From positions 1 through 64,000 of the forward strand of contig JASJOG010000052.1 of the NCBI GenBank assembly GCA_030142905.1: a DNA stretch of 64,000 nt, in the 5' to 3' direction. Shown piece after piece: positions 22,301-36,009 of this stretch (positions are counted from its first letter, which is position 1; each line of letters opens with the position of its first letter). The position numbers were made by a program, and so were the translations under genes. This DNA is from Heliopora coerulea. Taxonomy: Eukaryota > Cnidaria > Anthozoa > Scleralcyonacea > Helioporidae. The notes below the pieces were generated by a model that was given only the letters and a program-made list of their open reading frames with translations, had not been told where the DNA came from and did no database searches.

Positions 22301-23670
22301 GAATGCGAACATTACACAATTTGAACCAGTGTCTGTCAACAATAAGTAATTCAAAGTGCGTAATTTATTTGTCAAAACACTTTTTAATGTTAGAATTAGT
22401 TTACATTGCCTTACTGAAAACAGTTCCGCCCATGAGCTGCAGTCTCCCCAACGGCCATGATAAGAGGTAGAACTTTCAGAAGCACTTTTTACAAAAGGGG
22501 TCGCTTTTGCCGGAGATGCATGGGGAGAAAAATCTTCATACTAGGTCAATTATTCTTTTAATTAAATTTATGCAAATCGCTGAGAGCGAAAGACGGGTCG
22601 CTTGAGAAAATGAAAAGAATAAAACTGGGATTCTTTTAAGATGAAATGGGATTCATTGTGTCTGCGAACGATTTTGGACAACGCGGTCCGAACGAAGTAG
22701 AGATGACTCTCCTTCGATTTTGAAATAATTATTTTAGTTAAGAAGGTTAGGCGACATGCTGAAAGGCTCGTGTTAAGTGGAACGAAACAATCGTGTCTCA
22801 TCGTAATTATTCTAATCGATTGTATAGTGTATAAGTTGTGTTCTTCAAAAGGAGCATTTTGTCTCGAAGGTACTTGAGCGCTGAGAAGCGGTTGAATTGG
22901 TTCACACTTAAAAAAACCCAAAAACTCTCAGCTAAAAAGTGTCACTTTAATCCAGTTACTAGATCTTTGAATGGGAAGAATAAACTATAAACCCTCTACT
23001 ATTTACATCGAGTGTCTTAAATTAGAATTTTACAATGAAGAGCTATCGAGATTTCGAATCATAATTTCAGATCTCTTGAGCATCCATTTTTTTAAGGACG
23101 AGAAATTAAACCCCCCTCATCAACAGTAACATAAATCAAAGTTCAGTGGCCCACTAGGCTGTTTAACGTCTTGAGTAGTTGACGAGACAAAGTTTGGTAG
23201 TGTACAGACAAAATATTGGTGCGAGATGCGTCAACTAGCAAACATGTTTGTTTCCCAAATGATTGAAAAGTAGAAGAGCGTTTTACGCCAAGCTTCTGCT
23301 TCAAAGAACAATCTGTGTATGAACGAAATATGAAAAAGTACCTTTCCTCATACATGAATTCACTGGCGATGATTTCTTGGTTCGTATTTGAATGTCGACC
23401 GCCGTAATCTTGTGAAGTTTACACAGGTTGGCGTGTCCAAAAAGCTACAAGGTTTAATAGGGAGATAATTCATTCGGTAAATAGACAAATATTAGTGTAG
23501 CAATCAGACAAGGATCTCAACCAGTGAGAAAATGACGCTGAATGGGTAGTGTGAGACGTAGAATTGATCTGCTTAATAAAGGAAAACAATGGAACGTTGA
23601 CTTGACGAATTGTCCGAGTCAGGTCATTATAATAATCTAACGTTTGAAACGAACCCATTTGGAACGGTGA
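19350..23670. other. Intergenic region downstream of FoxL2, no gene supported
   Basis: About 4.3 kb of mixed AT-rich sequence. The longest open frame (21,753-22,208, 151 codons) lacks recognisable domains or splice context and I do not annotate it. The FoxL2 3' UTR must lie at the right end, but I could not fix a poly(A) signal. Confidence 0.45.
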
Positions 23671-23679
23671 TAATAGCCT

Positions 23680-24609
<930 letters not shown>

Positions 24610-24661
24610 TCAATGGATTATGCTTAAGAAGATTGTGTGATGTTTGTCTCCAGGTCGTGTC

Positions 24662-24712
24662 ACCGATTGGTCACGACTTTCATTATCGCTTTGAATACCG
24701 CGTCTATAAATA
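24662..24712 (-). promoter_or_regulatory. Possible FoxL2 promoter elements (CCAAT box, TATA-like)
   Basis: Upstream of the FoxL2 ATG, a CCAATC (minus strand) lies at about 24,664-24,669 and a TATTTATA (plus: TATAAATA) at 24,705-24,712. Their order is not the usual one for a minus-strand TATA promoter, so this is only a candidate. Confidence 0.25.
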
Positions 24713-24869
24713 CCCCGGCATCACGCTAACCATTGTGTCCCGTTCGCCAATCACGTTCGAGCTAGGTGTGCGCCAATTGGGTAAGCTATTTGTCTCGACT
24801 TGCAATCGTGCCACCTACTTCTCCAGCTGGTGTTCTCGTCCTTGTATTCTTTTAATTGTTTGACTCAAC

Positions 24870-26440
24870 GCGTTTCTATTATTCATTCCATGGTTTGAGC
24901 TGCCCTCACCGAAGGTAACCGGTCTTTTAGTGAAACGTGGCAATTAGTGCCGGCACAAACAATTTCTGAGGAGCACCAAACAAAATCAGTAGGAAAATTA
25001 GGGTGCACCGAAGAGTATAAACTAGTTTTTTATTTTTTTACCCTTCCAAAATATCGCTAAAAATACGTACATATGCACGCGCTTGTTTCACTCGATCAGC
25101 GAACACCTGGTTGAATTTGAACACAATCGAGTAATGACAAGACAAATTTAGTACGCCGAAAAAGACATTTCTCGTTCGGCGTCTCGTTGATTCCCCGTTA
25201 ATTGCATGGTGTAGACTTAAGGTTTTCCCATAATGAAAGCGCAGCAGGAACGCTTAGAAACATTCATCGCTTTCTTTTGGAAGAATCCTAGCACGTTTCA
25301 CTGGGTTTGACGAGGGACATGATTTTGATGTTTATTTTTGTTGCCTTCAGCGCCCTGAAATGAAAACATAACAAGATAGGCCAGTCCCCCAATCGAGTCC
25401 ACACCTGGGCGACAACGTTTCGTTGATGGTAAGATAAGAAGTGCTTAACAACTCGACAGTCAAGAGTGATAGAAAACGTAAAACCCAAACAAAATTACTT
25501 GGGTTTGGTTCATGTGAGCCGAGAAGGATGCCTTAAAACAAGCACAGGAAAGGGGTTGCTCAAATGAAGCAGTTGGATGACGACCTGTACGATGCTAGAA
25601 CAAATTAACTTAAGATAAAGAGCTGAGCGAATCATCAGAAGACACTTAATTGTACTTTCTTTCTGCTCCTTTACACTCCGAAATAAGCTTTCCACTTTCG
25701 CGCCTGTTCTTTTGCTCACAACGCAAGTTTTCAATATGAAGACATTCCTTCCTCCCGTCGAGATGAGTGAGCAAAATACTTTCCTAAAAGGTCGGCTATC
25801 CCAACTGTAAAAAGCTCTTCAAACTGTTGACACATTGTGTCATGATTTCATCGGGTTTATCAAGCAAGCCTAATCTCCTGTCCTCAAGTTAGGTTTATCA
25901 CACAATGTTTGTGTTGACACGGGATGCGGTAATTGGGATGCACTCCGAAAAATCCGAAAAGCTACGGATAAACCTTCCGACTTGTTCTGTCAATATAGTT
26001 CAAAATATTCCATGGCAAACAAAAAAAAAAAAAAAAACAAGAAACAAAATAAAGTTTTACTTGTCCAAGCCAATAGCCCTCATCTTTGTCCCTGGAGTTT
26101 ACCATAAACAAATGCGTCGGTTTTTGAAACAATGACAAGTCATTTGCTCTTGCCTCTAATCAGTGTAAAATAAACCATGAAGGCCTACTTGGTGAGACTG
26201 GGGAACGGGAGAATCCTGGAAAATTGCATTTAATATAATTCGACGAGTATCTTACGACCAATTCCAGATTTTGTCCTGAAAGTCGGGCTAAAGTTTTATC
26301 AAGAACCTGTCTGTGTCAAAGAAATGGAAACTTGATCATGGTTCGCAAGGATGCTTTAGAAAGGAATTACGTCAATTCGTTTACTTCAAGTAAGTTCCAG
26401 GTAGAGAAGAAAACAGTACTCCCTTCCATTCTCTTTAAGT
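24870..26440. other. Intergenic region upstream of FoxL2
   Basis: No gene or clear repeat was recognised, apart from an A-rich run at about 26,020. It could hold FoxL2 regulatory sequence, but nothing in the letters alone shows it. Confidence 0.4.
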
Positions 26441-26447
26441 TTATTTC

Positions 26448-26562
26448 TCCGTTTGTCTCCCTGTCGCACTTTCTCAGTTACTCTGTCTCGCTGTCTATCT
26501 CTGCCTCCATCACACTCTTTCTGTTTGTCTCACTCTCCCTGTCCCTTTCTCCCTCTCGGTAG
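26448..26562 (+). repeat. Polypyrimidine (TC-rich) simple sequence
   Basis: A CT-rich tract with TCTCTG/TCTCCC motifs. Any open frames through it (Ser/Leu-rich) are artefacts. Confidence 0.8.
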
Positions 26563-26755
26563 AACCAACTTTACTCGGTTGGTGAGACGTTTAAAGAAGA
26601 TGAAAACATCAAAAATCTCTGTTGATGTACAGAATAATGAGTGGTTTTGCTCCAAGCTATCCACGGCAGTTATTTTTGCCAGTACGTGAAGCACGCACTT
26701 CTAATCTACGCGGTTCAGATCCTAATATGAAAATTCTCGGCATTTGTCGCAAGAC

Positions 26756-27025
26756 GGAGCCCATTTAGTAGCACAGTTGTAGCGCACGTGTCCCTCACCA
26801 CTGTTACCAGGGTTCGATTCCGGCTCAGTGCAGTTATCTGATTAAAGTTACCTTCGTCACATGTGAGAAGAGTGTTGCCCAGGTTGACTCTACCAAGTAT
26901 TGCAGATTTTCTCCAGGTACTCCGGTTTGCTCCTGTACTAACACTGGACCCATGAGGGGTGGCCCTTACTGGACCTCTAGCGAGAACAGCTTAGGTAGCT
27001 GATGGGGGTATCCAGAATTAATAAA
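26756..27025 (+). mobile_element. tRNA-derived SINE (SINE-3)
   Basis: The head has TAGTAGCACAGTTGTAGCGC (A-box-like) and GGGTTCGATTCCGGC (B-box). The body contains TTTTCTCCAGGTACTCCGG and a 3' half ending GAATTAATAAAG. The CTCCGG-type body motif is one I associate with conserved invertebrate SINE cores. Single copy in this window. Confidence 0.6.
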
Positions 27026-27165
27026 GACACTTTACATGTAAATAATACAAATAATTCTAAAGTAGTGCAAGCTGTTAAAGTTTTTAGCAAATTTTAGTTT
27101 TATAATCCAACTTCTTTCATGAAAAGGAATTTGTAATTGATGAAACTACGACTGATAAATACAGT

Positions 27166-27196
27166 TCTCTGTCTCTCCCTTCCTCCCTCTCCCCCC

Positions 27197-27245
<49 letters not shown>

Positions 27246-27255
27246 CCTCTCTTCC
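27166..27255 (+). repeat. (CT)n microsatellite
   Basis: An almost pure CT dinucleotide run with CCC interruptions. Confidence 0.95.
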
Positions 27256-27419
27256 TCCGCCGCCCACCAGGAAGAGACCCAAAACGACTTGACTTGCCTG
27301 CAAAAGGTGATCAAAATTTTGTTTGTTTTCATTCACGAAAACACAAAACTGAACCGCCACATGCTGAATTTTAGTCAACAGGGTGACGCTTGGTGGCATA
27401 AAAATTAGAATTGAGATTT

Positions 27420-30400
27420 TAGGATAGTTTGATTAATTTTTATCTTTTTCCAGCTAGAACGTCCGTCAATCTTTAAGAATCCATTTCCGCATTGAATTGT
27501 CAGACCAGGCTTAAATAATTTCTATGTTTCCTTGTTCTAAAACATCAAATTACGCCACGCGTAGATCATTTAGGTAAAGCTGTTTCACATCGGTGGCCTT
27601 GATCATTCTCGCTATGATAGTTCCCTGTTTTATAGTATAGCAAAGAGTCCCTTGGTGCAAGATAAGAGCAATGCAAATTATAATCTCAGTGAGATTGTTT
27701 TACACAGGGGTTAATCTGTGACAAGACTTTTTGCAATGAAGTAGTGTCGTTAAACCATTTCTAACGAAACCAGTGCTGCCAGACCTGTTTTATCATTTGT
27801 TAATTTAAGCAGAGAATGTTGTGTAAACCGTTTAATTGTACAGGTCAATATTTTGAAGATACATCTCTCAAACGTAAAAATTTTCAGAGTACCAATGGCC
27901 GGTAAGATTGCTCGATTGCCATAATCAGGCATTTTGAGCAAAGAGCTAAGCGGGATAATTTATCTAATGACAAAGAACAGTAACGACACACGAAAGCAAT
28001 TTTGCAAGCAGACTTTCTGGCACACCTGTGGTGAACCTTCTTATTGCCTGGGAACTGTTTCCCACAGAAAAATACCACCAATTAAACACGACCGTGAGTA
28101 CATCCCGTCGAAAAAGCAATAAACATCCAGCTATGACTTCAAATGATCGACAGTTAAATTTGCAATCTTGCTGTGACTTAAATCGTTGTTTCATCTTTGA
28201 GCCAGCCCCTTGCCAGATAAGCTTGAACACACGGCGGTGAAACCACGTGAAGATCAGCTTACGTGGAAAGGTTTGATAAACCACACCAGCTGTAATGTCC
28301 ATGCATTGACAATACCAAAGCATTTTGCTTTGGAAGATCGCTGAATATTTTAAATAGAAACATGTTGGTGGAAGTTACTGAGCAAACGGATCCGCTTTGC
28401 TAATAAGGCCACCGCAATAATTTGTTAGAGTGTATACATGTTTTGTATATCAAAATTCCATCGCCAAGACTGAACTGAAGTACATACATAAGGATTAATA
28501 TTTCGACTTTTCAAACTCGAGTGCGTGTTATGTTAACACTGATATTTGTTTGTGGGATCTGAGAGTGCTGAATTATCGAAGTGTTTAAACATGTGTCCTC
28601 TTGGAATCAGCTGGGTTTCAAACTATTTTGCTAAAGATAACCGGGATTTTGGGTTGTATCACTTTGTAAAATTAAAATCCTGTTCGTCCGATACTGATTA
28701 TCTCCACTCTTTGTGACCAAACGTTTCCAAGTTAAGACTTCGCGAGAATCCGTGTCAAGTTTACCGGGATCGTATCTACAATAGAAAGAGACCAAAACGC
28801 CATTGGATATTTTGTTGGTAAAGCCTAATGCTCAAGTCAAATTCAAACATGCTTTTTCCTTTATTTTTCGTGCAATACTATAATGTTTTTCAACTCGTTA
28901 ACCAAGAGCCGATCACCTTGACTAAATCTTCGACAATTGATTGACAACCGGTAAAAGGATTTAGCGCTTAAATCATGACCCCACTGTATAATTAGTGTAG
29001 TCAGGGTACCCTAACGCAGTCTGGATACCGGTGGAAATAATCCGTGACTTTTCCTAAGATTTCGCGCGTGTTAAGAAGGAAAAAAGTTCGGGCGATTTAT
29101 TGAAGAAATTGTGCTCTTGCCTTCCCCCTCCGGAGCAAAAATGGGTTGTCACCCCGTCTTTAATCATTTCCTGATTTCCTGCCGAGAATAAATATCCATG
29201 CAGTGATCTATTGCTGTTTTAGTATTATTTTTCTGTGACGAACGATACTATAAGCTATTAATTCCTCTTGATTGGAAAAACAAAGCTCTGAGCGTGCACC
29301 CAAGATGTCTGCCTTCGATGGAGCGACTTTGTGTTAAGCGACTTCTTGTTTTGTAATAAACAAACTATTGTTGGCTGGATGCTTTTTCAAAACATATCAA
29401 ATATTTATTGGTTTTCTTTAAAGCACCCGGAGAAATTTACAAACACGCCTACCAGCGCGTTTCAATGGCGAAGCGTGCTCCTAAATTCATGACAATGAGT
29501 TATTTTTGGAAAGAGAGAGGAAAACGGATCGCCACAAGGCAAGGGAAAAATCGATATAAAAGTATCTGTCGGGCTCACCAGAGCCATTTCCGATCCATCA
29601 TGAGAAGGCTAATTCTTAAGTTTACCTCACAGCTGTTTATTTCGTTTCAATTCATTAAGATAGTCCAAACCGCTTGTTTGTTTTGGCTAAAAAAGATCAA
29701 CTTTCCAAGAGAGATTATTTTCCCCGAGGGAGGAAATATCATTGTGAATAGAGAGATTTTAGAACGATAGGAAATTACGCACTTCACTTATGGGTGTAAC
29801 GACCTGAAACCAAATGAAAGAGAGGTGAAATAGCGCTCTCACTTAAGACAAGGGGAAAAGAGTGCTAGCTTCGTCTGGTTAACGGTGTGATGTTTTCTAA
29901 ACTAAAGATCTAAACAGATCAACAAGTCCACACACAGTTTTAATGAGAGGACGCCAAAAGAAATAACTTTTCAAGAACAAGAAGGTATATTTAGGATATA
30001 ATTAGAAAACATTCACGGATTTAAAAATAGGAGAGGAAACCGATGATTGAGCGACGAGACCTTGTCTTTTGATGAGAACAATTACGAATAGAAAACTAAT
30101 GAACGTTTACATTCTACAGCTGTTATATGGTTCTGCCGTTTTGTTGTAACAAGCTATGCGAAGAAGACAAGTGTTGAAATAGTGGCCCTGCATTGAGGGT
30201 TATTTCGTCAACATTACATCATTCCCTATTTTCAGACGAATTCAAGTGAAGCATTCGCGCTGAATGGCTTCAATTCAGCGTTGAAGTTTTCATATCATTT
30301 AATCATGACTTAAATCTGGAATGCTTGGGTTAGCCTTTTCAAGCTAACTTCACGGAGGGAGAAATGTTACGAGCGGTTCAAATTGTCACTTATGACGCCA

Positions 30401-31730
30401 ATTTTTACAAATCTCCTAGTAAGGTTTAATTTCACCAATTCGTATACATCCATTTCACGCTCTGACCGTAACCTTAATTTAACCTCAATGTAATGAATGA
30501 AGTGTCGGGTGTGGTAACTCTTGACGGCACCGATAGGAAAGAAAATGAACTTGCTCAGGTTTGAGTCAAAAAAGTTAATCGTCTACAATCCTTAACTCTG
30601 TCAGACTTTTTACTTCATTTATTCAAGCTAAACATCTCCTACCTCTGACCTTAAATCATTTGAGGTTAACACAGTGTCAACATAATACAATTTGAATCGG
30701 TTACAGTTACTTTCAATGAATGGTATAGAAAAACCATGAAGCCATCAGTTCCTCCTTAACGTCAGCCAGTGAATTCTCTATTGTCTGTAATAAAGCTTGC
30801 TAGTGTGTAGCTTTACTGGTGTTTTAAGCCAACACATAGATAGGTTTGAGCCAATAAGGCTTCATTTTGTGTCAACAGAATATTGTTTTGGTGCACTGAA
30901 TCTCTGATATGAGCTATAGAGAGAGTTAAGCTGAAGTATTATAGTGAATGAATCATCTATTGCCAGTTGCATAACTGTAATTCAAAGACCTCATTATTAT
31001 GTATTATACTACTAGTTAACTACATACGCGCCGACTTTACGGAGATGATTTGTAAACTTGAAGCTCGTTTGTGACCATAGATTAATAATCTGTTTGCTCA
31101 AGGATTCTTATCATTTAAGTCAAGCCAAGCCATGACCAATTTATACTAGCAAAGCATTGCACTATCTCACATTGTGGTTAAGGCCCATATTCAATAATCA
31201 AAAAGAGACCGTTGATGGAGTTGAAATTTTTCGTTACCATGGTTTGTATGATTTAAAGTTGTTCAATGTTTATTTTTATGGATAATAGTATCGCTAAGTT
31301 CATTCAATACAGACAAAACAACGAATGGTGCTTCAGGGGTGATTTACAATTAACTTCTCAAATCGTCACTCACGATCGAATCTTTGCCAGCAGTTAAATA
31401 GGTCACGCAATACAGGTTTCACTGCCTGGCAACGGATTAACGGTTTATGCTCATAGAACGAGCATGGAGTCTTTCAGACCGCGAGAAACTGAGCAAGGGC
31501 CTTTACCCGAACAGGTATGGTTGTTGTATGTTTGCACGGCCCCGGTCAAACTAGGCAATTCAATTTAGTCTCCAAGCTCGCACGAAAGATTTGTCTGACT
31601 TGAAGGTATTGCGGTATCCTTGGCAACCTGGTGAAAAAACCCAAAATGATAACGGAGTTGTTTAAGCCCAAGCTAACCTATGTGGCCTTTTTATATCTCG
31701 GTCAATACTATCAACTCAGAACTCTGCTTT
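27420..31730. other. Intergenic, no gene supported
   Basis: About 4.3 kb of unremarkable AT-rich sequence. The longest frame (29,408-29,770) has no recognisable domain. No tandem repeat or clear transposon end was seen. Confidence 0.45.
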
Positions 31731-31734
31731 TACT

Positions 31735-32020
31735 TAAAAAACTCATTAATAATTCATGAGAAAAATACAAAGAAAAAATCATAACCGTGTCGTGTCTTTA
31801 TATTTGATAAAAACTCGCTTACTTTTCTCCTCAAATTTCCTCGGCTTAGAAAACATTAATTTTTAAACTTTCATTACGAATTAGCGTATTAAGGGGTTTA
31901 TTTTTAAGCCGTTCAAAAAGCACGCAGTACGTGCTTTATAGGACCTAAAACACTCGACTATCGCCTCGTGTTTTAAATCCGATAAAGCGCTCCTGCTCGT
32001 ATTTTAAACATCACATCGTT
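31735..32020 (+). mobile_element. MITE-like repeat, family C, copy 2
   Basis: Matches 13,375-13,660 along its length: AACTCATTAATAATTCATGA, TGATAAAAACTCGCTTAC, CAGTACGTGCTTTAT and CTCCTGCTCGT in the same order and orientation. Confidence 0.78.
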
Positions 32021-32127
32021 CGGACTTTTCCTTGATATATGGTAGAGTATTCAAGAAATGAGCATGCCGGCTTTGATTAAATTTTTTTTTTTTGCATGCG
32101 TCTGGTCATCCATGCGTCACTAGGTTA

Positions 32128-32530
32128 GGGCTGTCCTCATTCTGCTCAATGTATCACACCACTATGCCAAATCTTTATGCTCAATAAATGTCCCTATTGT
32201 GCTCAAATAGTATCATTATTGTGCTCTATTATGTTTATGACAATGATAAAATACTCGTGATGAATGGGTCGACCATAGCAGAGATGTTTGTGCGGATTAC
32301 AAATTGTAATTTACAACTGCAAATGCAAACAATTCACAGTGATGTAATATCAGATGATAATACAATTGAAATCCTGTGGTTTTGGCCAAGTCCTTTTCTC
32401 TTACAACGTTCCATCTTAACTTTTTTTGTCTAGAACACAGAGTTAAAGAAACTGCACTGTTATGCTAGCATAATGCTCGATACCTTTGCCTCGCCATTAT
32501 GCTCAAATGCTAGCATAATGTGGACAGCCC
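32128..32530. mobile_element. Tc1/mariner-type MITE, 403 bp
   Basis: Ends GGGCTGTCCTCATTCTGCT and, at the right, the reverse complement of GGGCTGTCCACATTATGCT, flanked on both sides by TA. A 15-25 bp terminal inverted repeat with a TA duplication fits a nonautonomous Tc1/mariner-class element. The interior is AT-rich and noncoding. Confidence 0.82.
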
Positions 32531-32736
32531 TACCCTGGTTCCAAGGAAGACGACCCTGGTCAGGAAAAAATATTACCCGATTGATAACTGAATATCGGTG
32601 AGCAGTTTATAGATGTTCCTTCATGCTTGCTGCTTATGTTGTCCCTTAAACCTAAAAAACAGGTCTAAATGGCAAAATGAAATGAACGTGCTAAATGATC
32701 ATATCAGCAAGGTGTTAGCATTATCACCCCAAGAAA

Positions 32737-33790
32737 GTGACAGCTAGAAAAGAAACAACAAATTCTTTGCCTTTTCTCACTTTTTCTTCCATTCACTTCT
32801 ACCACTGTCTCTATCTATCACTCCATCTCCTTCTCTGTCTTTCTTTTACCCTCCTTCTTCCTCTATCCTGCCATCTCACTATTTCCCTTCCATTCCTTCT
32901 CTCTTTCACCCTTTCTCTTCCTGCCTTCCTCTGCCCATCTCTCTATCTCTCTCTTCTTATAATACCTACGCTACGTTGAGAGTATTCTTCCCAAGTCGCT
33001 CACGCCAGTATTTGAGCCCACTGGAATTCTTTACCCTTAGAAAGCTACTTCATGCAGTTGTCTTTGAGAATGTAACTAGAATATTATATTCACGATAGTT
33101 TGTGGCATGATAATGTGGCGGGCTTTCTTAAAAAAAAATTACTGCATGGAAAGAACTTATATTTCCATTGAATAGATCCTAGTTGATCAATCTCTCATTC
33201 TCTTGCTCCTTCCCTCTTGGAAAAGAATGGGGAACCACTCTCCTCTATCTTTCCACACACTGCCCTATTTCCACTTTCCCTTTTCCCTTTTATCCCTCTT
33301 TTCCACTCCTTCTCTTATCCTCTCCCTCATACTCTCTCCTATTCCTGTTCTCTTCTTCAGCCTTTTTCCTCTCTCTTCATCTCCTCTCCTCCCTCTTGCT
33401 ATATTTTTCTCTAAATATCCCCATCCTTTTCTTCATCCTCTCTCATCCTATTCCTGTCCTATTCTTCCCCCATTGTCCTTTCTCTTTCACCTTCATCCTT
33501 CCCTTTCCCTCTCCTTCATCCTTTCCCTCTCCCTTTCTCTTCGTCCATACCTCAATCTCTTTCTCTTTCCATCCTCTCCCTCAACCCTTTCTTCTCTTTC
33601 TGCTCCCTTCTCCTTCCTCTCCCATTGTCCCCCCTCTTCTTCTCCATGTTTTCTTCCCCTCTTATTCCCGTACTCCTCTACCCCCCTTCCTCTTCCTACA
33701 CCCCTCCCTTTCCTTTTCTTCAAATCTATGGCTCACTTTCTTCCTCTCCTAAGCTCTCTCCCTCTTTCCTTCTCTCCTCCCTCTTATATA
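32737..33790 (+). repeat. Long polypyrimidine tract (two blocks)
   Basis: Blocks at about 32,770-32,960 and 33,183-33,786 are overwhelmingly C and T on the plus strand, built from TCTCT, CTTCC and CCTTTC units without a strict period. Several overlapping open frames (Ser/Leu/Pro/Phe on plus, Arg/Glu/Gly/Lys on minus) arise from the base bias and are not genes. Confidence 0.9.
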
Positions 33791-34066
33791 CTAAATTAAA
33801 AGAGTTTTATGTTCATTTATCATACAGAACTACAATATTACTCAAAAAGAAACTGGTCTATGTAACTGAGGTTACACTGTTTACTTAATTTTGTATGTTT
33901 CTTCATGTATTTATGTCTAGATAAAGGAAGGTTACTAGATCAAGAACAGGAATTGCTAAAACCCAAGCGAGACCAACTGGAAAAAAATGCCACTTCGGCT
34001 GCTCATAGGAATTAAACTCTCAATCCTGGGAATCTCGTCCAACGTTCAAACAAGCCAAACTACCAG

Positions 34067-34499
34067 GAACATTGTAGGGAGATGTATCTATGATCATATG
34101 TAAGATTTTCAATTTCGTGAACTACGAGGAATATCAAAGGGATATGTATCTATAATCATATGTAAGATTCTTCATTTTGTGAACTACGAGGAACATCGAA
34201 GACTTATGTATTTATAATCATATGTAAGATTTTTCATTTCGTGAACAATTAGGAACATCGCTGGGACATGAATCAATCATTACATGTAAGAAGTTTCATT
34301 TCGTGAACTACCGTGGCCAGGATCATTGCAGGGAGATGTGTCTATAACCATATGTAATATTTTTCATTTCGTGAACAACTAGAAACATTGCAAAGATATG
34401 TATCTGTAATCATATGTAAGATTTTTCATTATGTGAACTACTACGAACATCGCAGGGATATGTATCTATAATCACATGTAATATTTTTTCATTTCGTAT
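34067..34499 (+). repeat. Minisatellite, unit about 62 bp, eight copies
   Basis: Copies begin near 34,067, 34,128, 34,191, 34,253, 34,321, 34,382 and 34,445 with a partial lead-in; each carries GAACAT, a GATATGTATCTATAATCA-like phrase, TATGTAAGATTTTTCAT and TTCGTGAAC. Copies differ by scattered substitutions and small indels, so the array is not recent. Confidence 0.9.
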
Positions 34500-35011
34500 A
34501 CGCGAAATACCCGTTTGATTTGGCATATGCATAAAAGGGTAGGGTTAGATGAGGTTTGTCTTGGTTGAGAAGATATCTAACACCTCAGTACTTAACATCA
34601 ACAACACAAAATGTACTCTCCAGATTTAGAACCTGACAAGACCACGGAAATCCAAACAGGTGATGGGAGGAAGAAAATGTCAGAGGAGTAGGTTGACCTC
34701 ATTATAATCGCCAGCTGAAAAACGAGGTTAATGTACAGGTTTTAAGGAGGAGCAAAGCCTTATCTGAAAATAAACAGATGAGTTAATTAGTGAAAGCAGA
34801 CAAATAGATCAATTAATGGAATGAAGATATATTCTAATAGCCACTGACTCCTTCCGGCCTTTTGCCAATAACGTCTCACCATCATAAATCACCATTATCA
34901 AGAAGCTCATCGGTACAATATTAAATAGTCATGATTGTCTAAGCCAAGACGTGCAATATAAATATCAAGAATTGTAAGGGAGTTAGATCGGAGAAGGTAG
35001 AGGAGTTAAAT

Positions 35012-35013
35012 AT

Positions 35014-35056
<43 letters not shown>
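35012..35056. repeat. (CA)n(TA)n microsatellite
   Basis: CA dinucleotides run directly into TA dinucleotides. Confidence 0.95.
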
Positions 35057-35057
<1 letters not shown>

Positions 35058-35369
35058 GGTACATTAACAAATTCCAAGATTTCCAAAACTTTGGAAATGT
35101 GTCGGATGCTTAACGCAGCAGGGGCTCAGTCCGGCTGGATATGTGATTCGGATGAACGACATACTGTGTCCGAGAGCCGTTGCTTTATGTGGAGCTTGCA
35201 CACTGCATATATAATGCGTGTTTTTTTGCTGGGATATGTTATTTATACTTCGCCAACGATTTCCACCCGGTTGTTCGTTGATCGCTGAAGTACTAACATA
35301 TATTGCTAGGATATCTTCGATGCAACATCCAGGACGTGTCGATACCATCGCCCTAAGACGTCGTTGTGT

Positions 35370-35665
35370 AATATTCAAAAACCGAGCAGGAGTGCTTTAT
35401 CTATCGGGATTCAAAACGCGAGGCGATGGCCGAGTGTTGTAGACCCGATAAAGCACGAACTGTGAGTTTTTTAAATGACTTCTAAAATGAACCTCGTAAT
35501 GTGCTAATTTGTCAAGAAAGCTTCGAAACTTATGTTTTTTAAGCCGAAAAAATTAACTTCTTCTCCACCTGTAAAGGTACATGTGTCTTTATCACATATA
35601 AAGACACCACACGGTTATGATTATCCTTTGTATTTTCCTCAATGAATTCTTAATGAATTTTATAA
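35370..35665 (-). mobile_element. MITE-like repeat, family C, copy 3 (inverted)
   Basis: On the minus strand it carries the family C landmarks (AATTCATTAAGAATTCATTG-like start, CGTGCTTTATCGGG, ACTCCTGCTCGG). Confidence 0.75.
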
Positions 35666-35834
35666 GTCAAAAGTGAATCAGTTATTATGAGAAATAGATG
35701 ATGAATCTTTTGGATATCACGGAATACACATGTAAAGTATACTGCTTATAGAGTTTAGATTTTGCTAAGAAATGTTTAGACAATTGAGGAAATCGCATTT
35801 TTTAGCTTTAACCACGGCAAGCAGACAACTTAAG

Positions 35835-36001
35835 AAAATACAAAATAAAACAAATTCCGAAAATAGACATCTTGTGTTCTTGATATTCAAGTTAAAAAAC
35901 AAGAGTGTACAGACCGACTCTGTCTGTACACTCTTGTTTTTTAACTTGAATATCAAGAACACAAGATGTCTATTTTCGGAATTTGTTTTATTTTGTATTT
36001 T
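35835..36001. repeat. Perfect 80-bp inverted repeat with 7-bp loop
   Basis: Left arm 35,835-35,914 and right arm 35,922-36,001 are exact reverse complements by base-by-base reading, separated by CGACTCT. The arm end (AAACAAATTCCGAAAATAGA...) resembles the outer ends of family D hairpin repeats (ATAAAACATATTCCGAAGAA at about 51,945). Mirror-image open frames on both strands here are a consequence of the palindrome. Confidence 0.97.
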
Positions 36002-36009
36002 TTAGCTTT

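Noticed and set aside
29408..29770. 120-codon open frame
   Set aside because: No recognisable feature; chance open frame is the simpler reading.
33183..33888. Overlapping open frames of about 190 codons, Ser/Leu/Pro rich
   Set aside because: Pure C/T sequence lacks stop codons in most frames; composition artefact.
35064..35378. 104-codon minus-strand frame with Cys-rich phrases
   Set aside because: Lies between a microsatellite and a family C repeat and matches nothing that I recognise; probably transposon debris.
35765..36005. Two nearly mirror-image open frames on opposite strands
   Set aside because: They are the two faces of the perfect 80-bp inverted repeat.
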